Assembly (NCBI GenBank): GCA_002379985.1
Contig: DFVG01000016.1
Span: forward strand, 62,660-126,659
Reading direction: 5' to 3'
Origin: Flavobacteriaceae bacterium UBA4166
GTDB lineage: Bacteria > Bacteroidota > Bacteroidia > Flavobacteriales > Flavobacteriaceae
DNA length: 64,000 nucleotides
In this document: positions 28,349 to 36,008 of the stretch, piece by piece
Position numbering within the stretch: position 1 is the stretch's first letter
How the letters are laid out: every line of letters starts with the position of its first letter
Made by a program: the position numbers and the translations under genes
The notes under the pieces: model-generated
What the model was told of the DNA's origin: nothing
The model's database searches: none
The model's input: the letters and a program-made list of their open reading frames with translations, nothing else

Positions 28349-29776
28349 TTACAATTCGATTTTATAAATTCTAATACCAAAAAGACTGCTGGATTCACTA
28401 GGCCCTCCCGTAGCAATGTACAAGTTGCCGTCACCCAATGTCATACCAAAAATCCGTTCGTCAGCAGGAAACAAATCGGCTACATCGTAGCTTGTATAGG
28501 CACCTGTAAGCGCATTGAACACTCCAACATGATCTTCCGTAGAAATAGTGGTGTTACCGCTTCCATTATCGATAATCTCGACAATCTCTCTTCCAGCTAC
28601 ATAGATCAAATGACCGTCAAGAGCTGCTGCAGCATATCTAAACCCTATTATATCCATCGGTATATCGGTCAACTCAAAGCCGGGTAGTGAATATACATCG
28701 ATGGTATTTGTAATCTCCCATTCACCATTCACGTAAGCCAATCCGCCAAAAACATACATTTGATCTTGATACACAACACCGTCTGGGTACTGTTTCTGTT
28801 TCGGCATTTCAATAATCGGGGTAAAGATCGGGTCTTCAAGACTAAAATCGGCAATAGGAGATTCCCCCAACGAACCGAAACCTCCGATGGAATATATTTT
28901 TCCATTGACGCTTGTTGAACCGTACCCAAAGCTTAGCGGAAGGGCATCGTATGTTTCTAAGGGACCACTGAGGTCATAGTCGAATTGATAGACATTTTCT
29001 GCTCCAATTCCGAACACAAAGCCATCCATAAACTCAATCGCTTTGGAAGCACTGTTTTGATCAGGCATCACGATGTCGGTAAATGTAGAAGTAGAAAGAT
29101 TAAAACGAGAAATGGCTTCTTCCATAGGCCCTGCTTGTCGATAGATATATACATTGTTATTAGATCGCGCATACGCAATAGCTACTTCAGGATTATGAGC
29201 ATCCAAGTATAAGATTTGTTCAGCAGTGCCAATGCTGCTAGGTGGATTGGAATAACTAGAAGCCGATTTAGGTTCAAGAAGCCATGAAAGTTCTGCTCCG
29301 CCCTCTTTCTTCCGAAGCAATACATCGAGTGACGTATCCGATAGAACGGTGGCCTCCAATTGATACGTGGCATCCTCGTATAAAAATCCTGTTTCGGTTT
29401 CTTCCAACAGCCAACTTCTGGAAAGTTCTAAATCATCACTGACTACTTCCGCATCAGTTTGCGCTTCCCAATTGATACGATAGGAAGGGTGCCAACGAAG
29501 TTGCACTTCGCCCGAGGTTGTAAGTGTAAGAAACATTTCATCGTCGGTCACTACCGATTGTGTGCTGATGTCTAGATCGGAAGTAGTATCGTTTGTCAAT
29601 CGTGCTGTAGTGGGCCAAAATGTGATTCCGTCTTCCGGAATCGTTGCTTTAAAACCGGCAACAGCATTAGGGGCAGGATCTTCGATTACGGGTGGTTTGG
29701 GGTCATCTTCAGAACAAGCGACCAATAGTACGATGGCTAAAAGAATTAGGCCTTTTGGAATAGGAAAGTTTTTCAT
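28349..29776 (-). CDS. Kelch-repeat lipoprotein of unknown function
   Basis: The protein (about 475 residues from MKNFPIPKG) has a lipoprotein signal with AIVLLVAC (Cys21) and an acidic linker SEDDPKP. The first 170 mature residues form a beta-rich unit. The rest is a beta-propeller with kelch-like repeats, seen in KIYSIGGFGS, QMYVFGGLAY and LIYVAGREI. It is probably attached to the outer membrane, perhaps surface-exposed, with a binding role. Its ligand is unknown. An ATG at 29800 would add eight residues and is less likely. It has no partner gene. Confidence 0.78.
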   Translation of the reverse strand: MKNFPIPKGLILLAIVLLVACSEDDPKPPVIEDPAPNAVAGFKATIPEDGITFWPTTARLTNDTTSDLDISTQSVVTDDEMFLTLTTSGEVQLRWHPSYRINWEAQTDAEVVSDDLELSRSWLLEETETGFLYEDATYQLEATVLSDTSLDVLLRKKEGGAELSWLLEPKSASSYSNPPSSIGTAEQILYLDAHNPEVAIAYARSNNNVYIYRQAGPMEEAISRFNLSTSTFTDIVMPDQNSASKAIEFMDGFVFGIGAENVYQFDYDLSGPLETYDALPLSFGYGSTSVNGKIYSIGGFGSLGESPIADFSLEDPIFTPIIEMPKQKQYPDGVVYQDQMYVFGGLAYVNGEWEITNTIDVYSLPGFELTDIPMDIIGFRYAAAALDGHLIYVAGREIVEIIDNGSGNTTISTEDHVGVFNALTGAYTSYDVADLFPADERIFGMTLGDGNLYIATGGPSESSSLFGIRIYKIEL

Positions 29777-29997
29777 AAGAATCATTTTTTTGTTTACCAA
29801 CAGTCTGACACTTACTAAAAAGGTTGCTTCTCCCTTCCATACGAAATTGGTTATCTGTAAAAATATATTGTTTTTCTCTGGAAGCGAGTTGCTTAGAAGC
29901 CATGAGTAGGAGTTTTAGAATATCAAATGTTCTATAAATAAAAAACTAACCTATGCATGTTAAAGAAATTTGACAAGCACAAGCAACCTTTTGTGTG

Positions 29998-30573
29998 ATG
30001 AAAAGACTATTGAAAAGGAAACGAGAAACTCATTCTGTGGAATTGAACGAACTCATTGATAAATGTAAGAAAAAAGAGCCGCGTGCTCAGAAAGAGCTTT
30101 TTTTAAGATATAAAGATGATTTGTACTTTTTATCTTTAAAGTATTGCCGAAACAAAGAGCAGGCTGAGGATAACGTTCACGATACGTTCATTGAAATATT
30201 TCAAAAGATACATACCTACCGCGGAAAAGGCTCTTTTGAAGGATGGATGAAACGCATGACGATCTTTAAGGCCATCGACAAATTCAAAAAAGGATTAAAA
30301 GATAATGTTACGTATAATCCGGAGATCGCTACCGAAACCGTGGTAGAAAGTGAAACCATAGAAACACTTCCGTTAGCAAGGATTTTATCGTGCATTCAAG
30401 CATTACCCGACCAATACCGACTGGTCTTTAACCTATACCAATTGGACGGTTTTACACACAAGGAGATCGCCAAAGAACTAGGAATTTCGGAAGGCACATC
30501 TAAATCGAATTACCATCGTGCCAAAAAACTACTTAAGAAACAAATGAATCATCTACGCCAACAAGCGTCGTAA
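29998..30573 (+). CDS. RNA polymerase sigma factor, ECF type
   Basis: This is a 191-residue sigma-70-family factor. Region 2 is seen in QKELFLRYKDDLYFLSLKYC and QAEDNVHDTFIEIF, and region 4 in LPDQYRLVFNLYQLDGF and HKEIAKELGISEGTSKSNYHR. There is no region 3, as expected for ECF factors. It would direct RNA polymerase to a small regulon. The next gene, 11 bases away, encodes a small one-helix membrane protein and is the likely anti-sigma factor. A GTG directly precedes the chosen ATG. Confidence 0.92.
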   Translation: MKRLLKRKRETHSVELNELIDKCKKKEPRAQKELFLRYKDDLYFLSLKYCRNKEQAEDNVHDTFIEIFQKIHTYRGKGSFEGWMKRMTIFKAIDKFKKGLKDNVTYNPEIATETVVESETIETLPLARILSCIQALPDQYRLVFNLYQLDGFTHKEIAKELGISEGTSKSNYHRAKKLLKKQMNHLRQQAS

Positions 30574-30583
30574 CCTGAAGCTT

Positions 30584-31252
30584 ATGAAAGATTTTAAAGA
30601 CATCGGATCCCTATTTGAAGATCGCTTACGCGATGTGCAGGTCACTGCAGATCCAACCCTATGGAATCGCATCGATGCCACTATGAAAAGACGAAAGCGC
30701 ATTATTTGGCTATGGTCAATGGGCGTTGGTATTATTATCATCACCTCAGGATTGCTGTGGTGGAATAGTAATGACAATAGCTTGCGGTCTGATAAAACTC
30801 CTGTTGCGAAAACGATCGCTTCGGAAGAAACGGAAGCGCTTCAAAACAACATTACATCGGCACCATACCTAACGCCTCGAGCACTTGCAATCGCTAAAAT
30901 TTTTGAGAATTCGGAAGGTATCGCAACCGGAAATAATTCCGCGATAACAACTTCAAAAGACAGCAGACGCTCGGAAGATTCCGAAGAAAACAAATCCGAA
31001 AAGCCTCATAACAAAACAGCTATTTCTAACACCAATGAAGGCAACTTCAAAAAACAAGAAAATATAAAAAAAGAGGTGCCTACAAAAAGAGCAAAGAATG
31101 ACATGGAAGGCTTTAAAAAGAAAACGATCTATCATTATTACAATAGCGCAACCGATAGTTTCTACAGTACTACCAATAAACGAGAGTTGGACAGTATTAC
31201 CAAGGCCAATACACCGGGAACCATTACTATTAAAGATTCTTTAGAACAATAA
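30584..31252 (+). CDS. Predicted membrane protein, probable anti-sigma partner
   Basis: The 222-residue protein has a short cytoplasmic N-terminal part (1-38), one membrane helix (about 39-60, IIWLWSMGVGIIIITSGLLW) and a Lys/Ser/Glu-rich, probably disordered periplasmic part. The opening FKDIGSLFEDRLRDVQVTAD and the single helix resemble flavobacterial anti-sigma factors paired with ECF sigma factors. No known zinc or FecR motif is visible, so the role rests on position behind the sigma gene. Confidence 0.65.
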   Translation: MKDFKDIGSLFEDRLRDVQVTADPTLWNRIDATMKRRKRIIWLWSMGVGIIIITSGLLWWNSNDNSLRSDKTPVAKTIASEETEALQNNITSAPYLTPRALAIAKIFENSEGIATGNNSAITTSKDSRRSEDSEENKSEKPHNKTAISNTNEGNFKKQENIKKEVPTKRAKNDMEGFKKKTIYHYYNSATDSFYSTTNKRELDSITKANTPGTITIKDSLEQ

Positions 31253-31395
31253 ACCGGTATAATTTCCTTTTAAACAATGCTTTCGAGTAGCGGGTTTCGA
31301 AAAAAATAATCCGACTTGTGTAACATTTAGAGAACTATTTACGTATAACTCTATGCACAGGAATATTTAACTTACTTTAGAAAGGATTATCGTAC

Positions 31396-32259
31396 ATGAG
31401 ACAACTTAAAATCACCAAGCAGGTAACCAACCGGGAAACTGCCTCCTTAGACAAGTACCTTCAGGAAATTGGAAAAGTTGACTTAATTACCGCAGACGAA
31501 GAAGTAGAATTGGCACAGCGCATTAAAGCAGGTGACCAACGCGCCTTGGAAAAATTAACCAAAGCAAACCTTCGTTTTGTCGTTTCGGTAGCTAAGCAAT
31601 ACCAGAATCAAGGGCTTACACTTCCTGATTTGATCAATGAAGGAAACCTAGGGCTGATTAAAGCAGCACAACGCTTTGATGAAACCCGTGGGTTTAAATT
31701 CATTTCGTACGCTGTATGGTGGATTCGACAATCCATTCTTCAAGCGTTGGCAGAGCAATCTCGTATTGTTCGTCTTCCGCTGAACAAGATTGGAAGTATT
31801 AACAAGATCAACAAAACGTTTGCACACCTTGAGCAAGCGCATGAACGTCCGCCTTCCGCAGAAGAGATTGCGAAAGAGTTGGATATGACCATTAATGACG
31901 TGAAAGAGTCGATGAAGAATTCGGGCCGTCACGTATCTATGGATGCTCCTTTAGTAGAAGGGGAAGATTCTAATCTCTACGACGTATTGCGAAGTGGTGA
32001 ATCCCCAAATCCGGATCGCACACTTCTGCATGAATCGCTTAAAACAGAGATCGAGCGTGCATTGGAAACCTTGACGCCTAGAGAAGCGGATGTGATTCGA
32101 TTGTATTTTGGGCTCGGAGACCAACACCCTATGACCTTAGAAGAAATTGGGGAAACCTTCGATCTTACCCGCGAACGTGTTCGCCAGATCAAAGAGAAAG
32201 CGATTCGCAGATTAAAACATACTTCAAGAAGTAAGATCTTGAAAACGTATTTGGGTTAA
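31396..32259 (+). CDS. rpoD: Primary sigma factor RpoD/SigA (short Bacteroidota form)
   Basis: The 287-residue protein matches the Bacteroidota housekeeping sigma factor. Region 1.2 ([20 protein letters not shown]) and region 2 ([35 protein letters not shown]) are present. Region 3 and region 4 ([25 protein letters not shown]) follow. The long region 1.1 and non-conserved insert of proteobacterial RpoD are missing, as usual here. It recognises the TAnnTTTG promoters seen throughout the window. A clear terminator follows. Confidence 0.95.
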   Translation: MRQLKITKQVTNRETASLDKYLQEIGKVDLITADEEVELAQRIKAGDQRALEKLTKANLRFVVSVAKQYQNQGLTLPDLINEGNLGLIKAAQRFDETRGFKFISYAVWWIRQSILQALAEQSRIVRLPLNKIGSINKINKTFAHLEQAHERPPSAEEIAKELDMTINDVKESMKNSGRHVSMDAPLVEGEDSNLYDVLRSGESPNPDRTLLHESLKTEIERALETLTPREADVIRLYFGLGDQHPMTLEEIGETFDLTRERVRQIKEKAIRRLKHTSRSKILKTYLG

Positions 32260-32335
32260 GCCCTAACGACAACTAACAGTTACTCCCAAATTCGATTTGG
32301 ATTAAGATAACTGTTCGTTTTTTGATTGATGAATG

Positions 32336-32364
32336 ACCTCCGGCTGATTACCGGAGGTTTTTTT
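32336..32364 (+). terminator. Terminator of rpoD
   Basis: ACCTCCGG (32336-32343) pairs with CCGGAGGT (32351-32358), followed by TTTTTT. Confidence 0.88.
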
Positions 32365-32404
32365 CTTTGAATAACAGCCGTTTTTATAGGAATAACGATG
32401 CTAT

Positions 32405-32412
32405 TATTTTTG
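32405..32412 (+). promoter_or_regulatory. Probable -7 element for the BLUF-rpe pair
   Basis: TATTTTTG matches TAnnTTTG and lies 31 bases before the BLUF gene ATG. It would drive both the BLUF gene and rpe. Confidence 0.5.
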
Positions 32413-32443
32413 TTATTTTAGTACTTTCCGTAGACACCTAACA

Positions 32444-32854
32444 ATGAAAGACATGTCTTACACCATTTGCTACGTAAGCAAAACCTACGACAGTACTTCG
32501 GAAGAAGATATTCAGAATATCTTTGACGAAACACAGCGAAACAATCCTGCCAACAATATTCATGGAATCTTACTGTATGGATTCGGTAACTTTTTTCAAG
32601 TATTAGAAGGAAAAAAGGACACGATTGAAAGCCTTTTTAAAACTATCTGCGAGGATGATAGACATCATCGCATCGAAGTTCTTATTCGCCATAACATAAC
32701 AATTCCTATCTTTGCGACCTATAGTTCAAAATTTAACGTGGTGAAAACCAACCAAGAATTAGAAGCTATCAGAACGTATTTAGATACCCACAAAGAATCG
32801 AATCCGTTCTCAGACAAAGTTCATCGATTGATACATCCTTTTATAATACCATGA
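32444..32854 (+). CDS. BLUF-domain blue-light sensor (single-domain)
   Basis: BLUF proteins bind FAD and sense blue light by rearranging hydrogen bonds around a Tyr-Gln pair. This 136-residue protein is a bare BLUF domain. Tyr10 in CYVSK, Asn34 and Gln52 in FFQVLEGKK match the flavin-contacting residues by alignment to the Slr1694-type spacing (Tyr to Gln 42 residues apart). On strand 5, where most BLUF domains have Trp and Met two residues apart, this one has Tyr93 and Ser95 (FATYSSKF). The next gene, rpe, starts inside its stop codon (ATGA). No output domain is attached. Confidence 0.88.
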   Translation: MKDMSYTICYVSKTYDSTSEEDIQNIFDETQRNNPANNIHGILLYGFGNFFQVLEGKKDTIESLFKTICEDDRHHRIEVLIRHNITIPIFATYSSKFNVVKTNQELEAIRTYLDTHKESNPFSDKVHRLIHPFIIP

Positions 32855-33513
32855 CAACAACACGCATTGCCCCTTCACTACTAGCAGCGGATTTCGCTAA
32901 CCTTCAACGAGACTGTGAACTAGTGAATAATAGCGAGGCAGACTGGTTTCACTTAGATGTCATGGATGGGGTTTTTGTACCGAACATTTCCTTCGGAATG
33001 CCGGTGATCGAAGCTATTTCCAGACATGCCACAAAAACGCTTGACGTCCATTTGATGATCGTAGATCCGGATCGCTATATCAAAGCATTCGCACTTTTAG
33101 GAACCCACAACTTGACGGTACATTATGAAGCCTGTACACACTTGCATCGCACCCTTCAAGCGATCAAAGCAGAGGGCATGAAAGCTGGCGTTGCATTAAA
33201 CCCACATACCCCGGTTTCTCAATTGAGTGATATTATCGCTGATATTGACCTAGTGTGTTTGATGAGCGTGAATCCCGGCTTTGGGGGTCAAAGTTTTATT
33301 GAGAACACTTACGATAAGGTACGTGAGTTGAAAGCATTGATTGATGCTAAGAATGCCAATACGTTGATCGAAATTGACGGCGGAGTGACCAGTAAGAATG
33401 CCGAAGCATTGGTTGATGCCGGTGCCGATGTACTCGTTGCGGGGAGTTTCGTTTTTAAATCAGAAGACCCTACACAAACGATCGCTTCGCTAAAACAATT
33501 GGTAACCTCCTAA
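32851..33513 (+). CDS. rpe: Ribulose-phosphate 3-epimerase
   Basis: Rpe interconverts ribulose-5-phosphate and xylulose-5-phosphate in the pentose phosphate pathway. The 220-residue TIM barrel shows the family motifs APSLLAADFA, DWFHLDVMDGVFVPN, CLMSVNPGFGGQSFI and EIDGGVTSKNA. The His and Asp zinc ligands are in place. Its ATG overlaps the TGA of the BLUF gene, so expression is likely coupled to that sensor. Confidence 0.97.
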   Translation: MTTTRIAPSLLAADFANLQRDCELVNNSEADWFHLDVMDGVFVPNISFGMPVIEAISRHATKTLDVHLMIVDPDRYIKAFALLGTHNLTVHYEACTHLHRTLQAIKAEGMKAGVALNPHTPVSQLSDIIADIDLVCLMSVNPGFGGQSFIENTYDKVRELKALIDAKNANTLIEIDGGVTSKNAEALVDAGADVLVAGSFVFKSEDPTQTIASLKQLVTS

Positions 33514-33522
33514 AATTTTGTC

Positions 33523-34638
33523 ATGCAACCCGGTTTCGATACATGGACGATTGGTTTTCTTCTGGTATCGTGTATCGGATTCCTGCTAAGTATCAAACTT
33601 CTGCGGGAAAAGACCGGACGGAAAATGAACGCGCCGATTATTCTGATCCTTTTAGGTTTTGCCATTATTCTTATGCAATATGTTGCGTATTGGACCGGTT
33701 ATAAGGCAAAATATCCTTGGTTGTATGGTTATGACAGTACGTGGTATCTTCTATTTGGACCCCTACTCTACCAATATGTCGTTCAATTTTATCACGCCAC
33801 CTATCGCATTCGGTGGATGCATTACCTTCCAGCTGGTATTTTAGCCATTTTAACCACCATATATTTCCTACGAACGGGAGGTCGTTTTTTTGATCCTTCC
33901 GTGACCAAGGAAACGCTTCACTACTTTTTTCGCGCGATGCATTCGCCGTGGATGGGTGCTATTTCTATGGGAATTTACATCTTTACGATACAAAACTTCA
34001 TTGCTTTTCATCGCCAAGAAGGAATGCAGCAATACACACACCTACGCGATCGATGGGCATTGTGGTTGGTTCGATGGTTTTCACTGTTTGTTATTGCGTA
34101 TCTCAGCTATTTTGTGCTCGTTCGATTTTCATTCTTTAACGTGGCTTGGGACTATGCCATCTCCTTTATGATGACGCTCGGGATCTACGGCTTGGGTTAT
34201 TTTGTGATAAAAGAACCTTCAATTTTTAATGGAATGCTCTGGAAGCAGCTCTTCTTGCCTAGTTCTTCGGAAAATGGATCGGGGCTTACTTCGGAAACTG
34301 AAAGTGAATTCTACGCGCTTTTGCTAGATCATATGGAAGCCGAACAACCCTATTTAGACAACCAATTGCGCTTGGTTACCTTGGCCGATCAAATTGGGCT
34401 CTCGGCGCATACACTTTCCCATTTGATCAATGAACGCTCCGGCATGAACTTCAATCAGTTTATTAATAATTATCGACTTTCCCACGCAGAAGACTTGCTT
34501 GAAAGCGATATCGAATTACCGGTGAAGCAAGTCTATTTTAATTCAGGTTTCAATAACAAGGCGACCTTCTATAAAGTATTCCGAAGCAAACATCACTGCA
34601 CTCCTTCTGTATACCAAAGCCGAAAAGGTAAACCGTAA
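33523..34638 (+). CDS. Membrane-bound AraC-family transcriptional regulator
   Basis: The 371-residue protein has six or seven hydrophobic helices within residues 8-235, then a linker, then an AraC-type helix-turn-helix pair (about 275-370). Clear DNA-binding segments are LVTLADQIGLSAHTLSHLIN and VKQVYFNSGFNNKATFYKVF. This design is common in Bacteroidota and would sense something at the membrane. The target genes are unknown. The following T9SS cargo genes are candidates. It begins 9 bases after rpe, so it may be read through from that operon. Confidence 0.88.
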   Translation: MQPGFDTWTIGFLLVSCIGFLLSIKLLREKTGRKMNAPIILILLGFAIILMQYVAYWTGYKAKYPWLYGYDSTWYLLFGPLLYQYVVQFYHATYRIRWMHYLPAGILAILTTIYFLRTGGRFFDPSVTKETLHYFFRAMHSPWMGAISMGIYIFTIQNFIAFHRQEGMQQYTHLRDRWALWLVRWFSLFVIAYLSYFVLVRFSFFNVAWDYAISFMMTLGIYGLGYFVIKEPSIFNGMLWKQLFLPSSSENGSGLTSETESEFYALLLDHMEAEQPYLDNQLRLVTLADQIGLSAHTLSHLINERSGMNFNQFINNYRLSHAEDLLESDIELPVKQVYFNSGFNNKATFYKVFRSKHHCTPSVYQSRKGKP

Positions 34639-34733
34639 GAATACGTCAGAAAATCGTCTTGATTTATAATTATAAACACCTTTCTCATTGGCAATTAAGA
34701 CTTTAGAGTTTACAATTTCTAAACAAAATTCCA

Positions 34734-35852
34734 ATGAAAACAACACTAGTACTCTTTTTATGGCTATTCACAGGTATCTTTATAATAGCCAATGCACAGG
34801 GCTTAGAAATCTATGTAAGCGATGCCGGCAACTTTAACAATCCGCCTTGGCAAATTCTAAAGTTTGACGCAGACGGCAGCAATGGCGAAGTATTTACCAC
34901 CGAAGAATTGGGCTGGCCCCAAGACATTCTATTCTTACCTGATCGCAACGAGGTATTGATCTCAAATCTAAACACAGGACAGATCAATAGGCACGTGGGC
35001 CGTTCTGGAGAATACCAGAACATTTTTGCGGAAGTTCCCGGAGGTCCTACACGTATGAAAATTGGTGATGACGGCCTTATTTACGTATTGCAATGGCAAG
35101 GCAATGGGCGTGTGCTGCGTTTTCAACAAGACGGAACCTTTGTGGATGAATTTACTACCGTGGGTGTCCCAAACAGTATCGGACTCGATTGGGATGATGC
35201 GGGCAACCTCTATGTATCTTCTTATAATACCGGAATTGTTCGACGGTTTGATGCTAGCGGAAACGATCTAGGACCATTTATTGAATCTGAACTTACGGGA
35301 CCTACCAATATTTGGTTTGAAGATGATGGCAATCTGTTGGTTTTAGATTGGAGTGGCGGAAGCATCGACAGATTTGATACTAGCGGTGCTTTCCTTGGGG
35401 CGTTTACATCAGATATTAGTCAGCCTGAAGGGATCGACCTGCTCCCAAACGGAAATTACATCACGGGCAACGGACAAGCCGGAGGTGACGGAAGCATCCG
35501 AGTGTTTGATCCAACTGGCGCAACCGTTGCGGATATTGTTCCGGCAGGAACGTTGGATCTGCTTCAGCCGAATGCGGTCGTACTGTTTGATAGCAGCACC
35601 TTACAGGTGAATGATGTTACTTTAGCGATTCCGTGGATCACTCCCACACTAGGAAGCCAATTCCAAATAAAATCATCTATCGCTTCCAAATACAACGAAT
35701 GGATTGTGTATGATGTTCACGGCAGTGTGATCTTCCGCCAAGACACAAAAGTGCTAACATGGGATGCCTCGGGGTTAGCTTCGGGTGTTTACTTCATACA
35801 ATTACAAGGCAATACTTCTTCATTAACAGAGAAGATCGTAGTCAGGCATTGA
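34734..35852 (+). CDS. Secreted beta-propeller protein with T9SS C-terminal sorting domain
   Basis: The 372-residue protein has a signal peptide (1-21, ending NAQG) and an NHL/Vgb-like six-bladed propeller with repeated IGLDWDDAGNLYVSSYN and IWFEDDGNLLVLDW units. The last 75 residues look like a type A T9SS sorting domain ending KIVVRH with WDASGLASGVYFIQL, though the usual YPNP opening is absent. The mature protein is probably exported to the cell surface by type IX secretion. The ligand or enzyme activity is unknown. A strong hairpin follows. Confidence 0.85.
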   Translation: MKTTLVLFLWLFTGIFIIANAQGLEIYVSDAGNFNNPPWQILKFDADGSNGEVFTTEELGWPQDILFLPDRNEVLISNLNTGQINRHVGRSGEYQNIFAEVPGGPTRMKIGDDGLIYVLQWQGNGRVLRFQQDGTFVDEFTTVGVPNSIGLDWDDAGNLYVSSYNTGIVRRFDASGNDLGPFIESELTGPTNIWFEDDGNLLVLDWSGGSIDRFDTSGAFLGAFTSDISQPEGIDLLPNGNYITGNGQAGGDGSIRVFDPTGATVADIVPAGTLDLLQPNAVVLFDSSTLQVNDVTLAIPWITPTLGSQFQIKSSIASKYNEWIVYDVHGSVIFRQDTKVLTWDASGLASGVYFIQLQGNTSSLTEKIVVRH

Positions 35853-35874
35853 TGGTTGCAGATGACTACAATAT

Positions 35875-35908
35875 CCGCCCGTTTTAAGTTTTAAAACGGG
35901 CGGTTTAT
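35875..35908 (+). terminator. Terminator after the propeller protein gene
   Basis: CCGCCCGTTTTAA (35875-35887) pairs perfectly with TTAAAACGGGCGG (35891-35903), a 13-bp stem with a GTT loop, followed by TTTATT. It is the strongest hairpin in this part. Confidence 0.85.
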
Positions 35909-36008
35909 TCTTACAAAGTTTAACAGCGCCTTTAAAATTTTACACTATTAATTTCCGTATCTTAAGTAGGGTATCTTCAACGATAGCTGTTCTATATAAA
36001 ACGATCTT

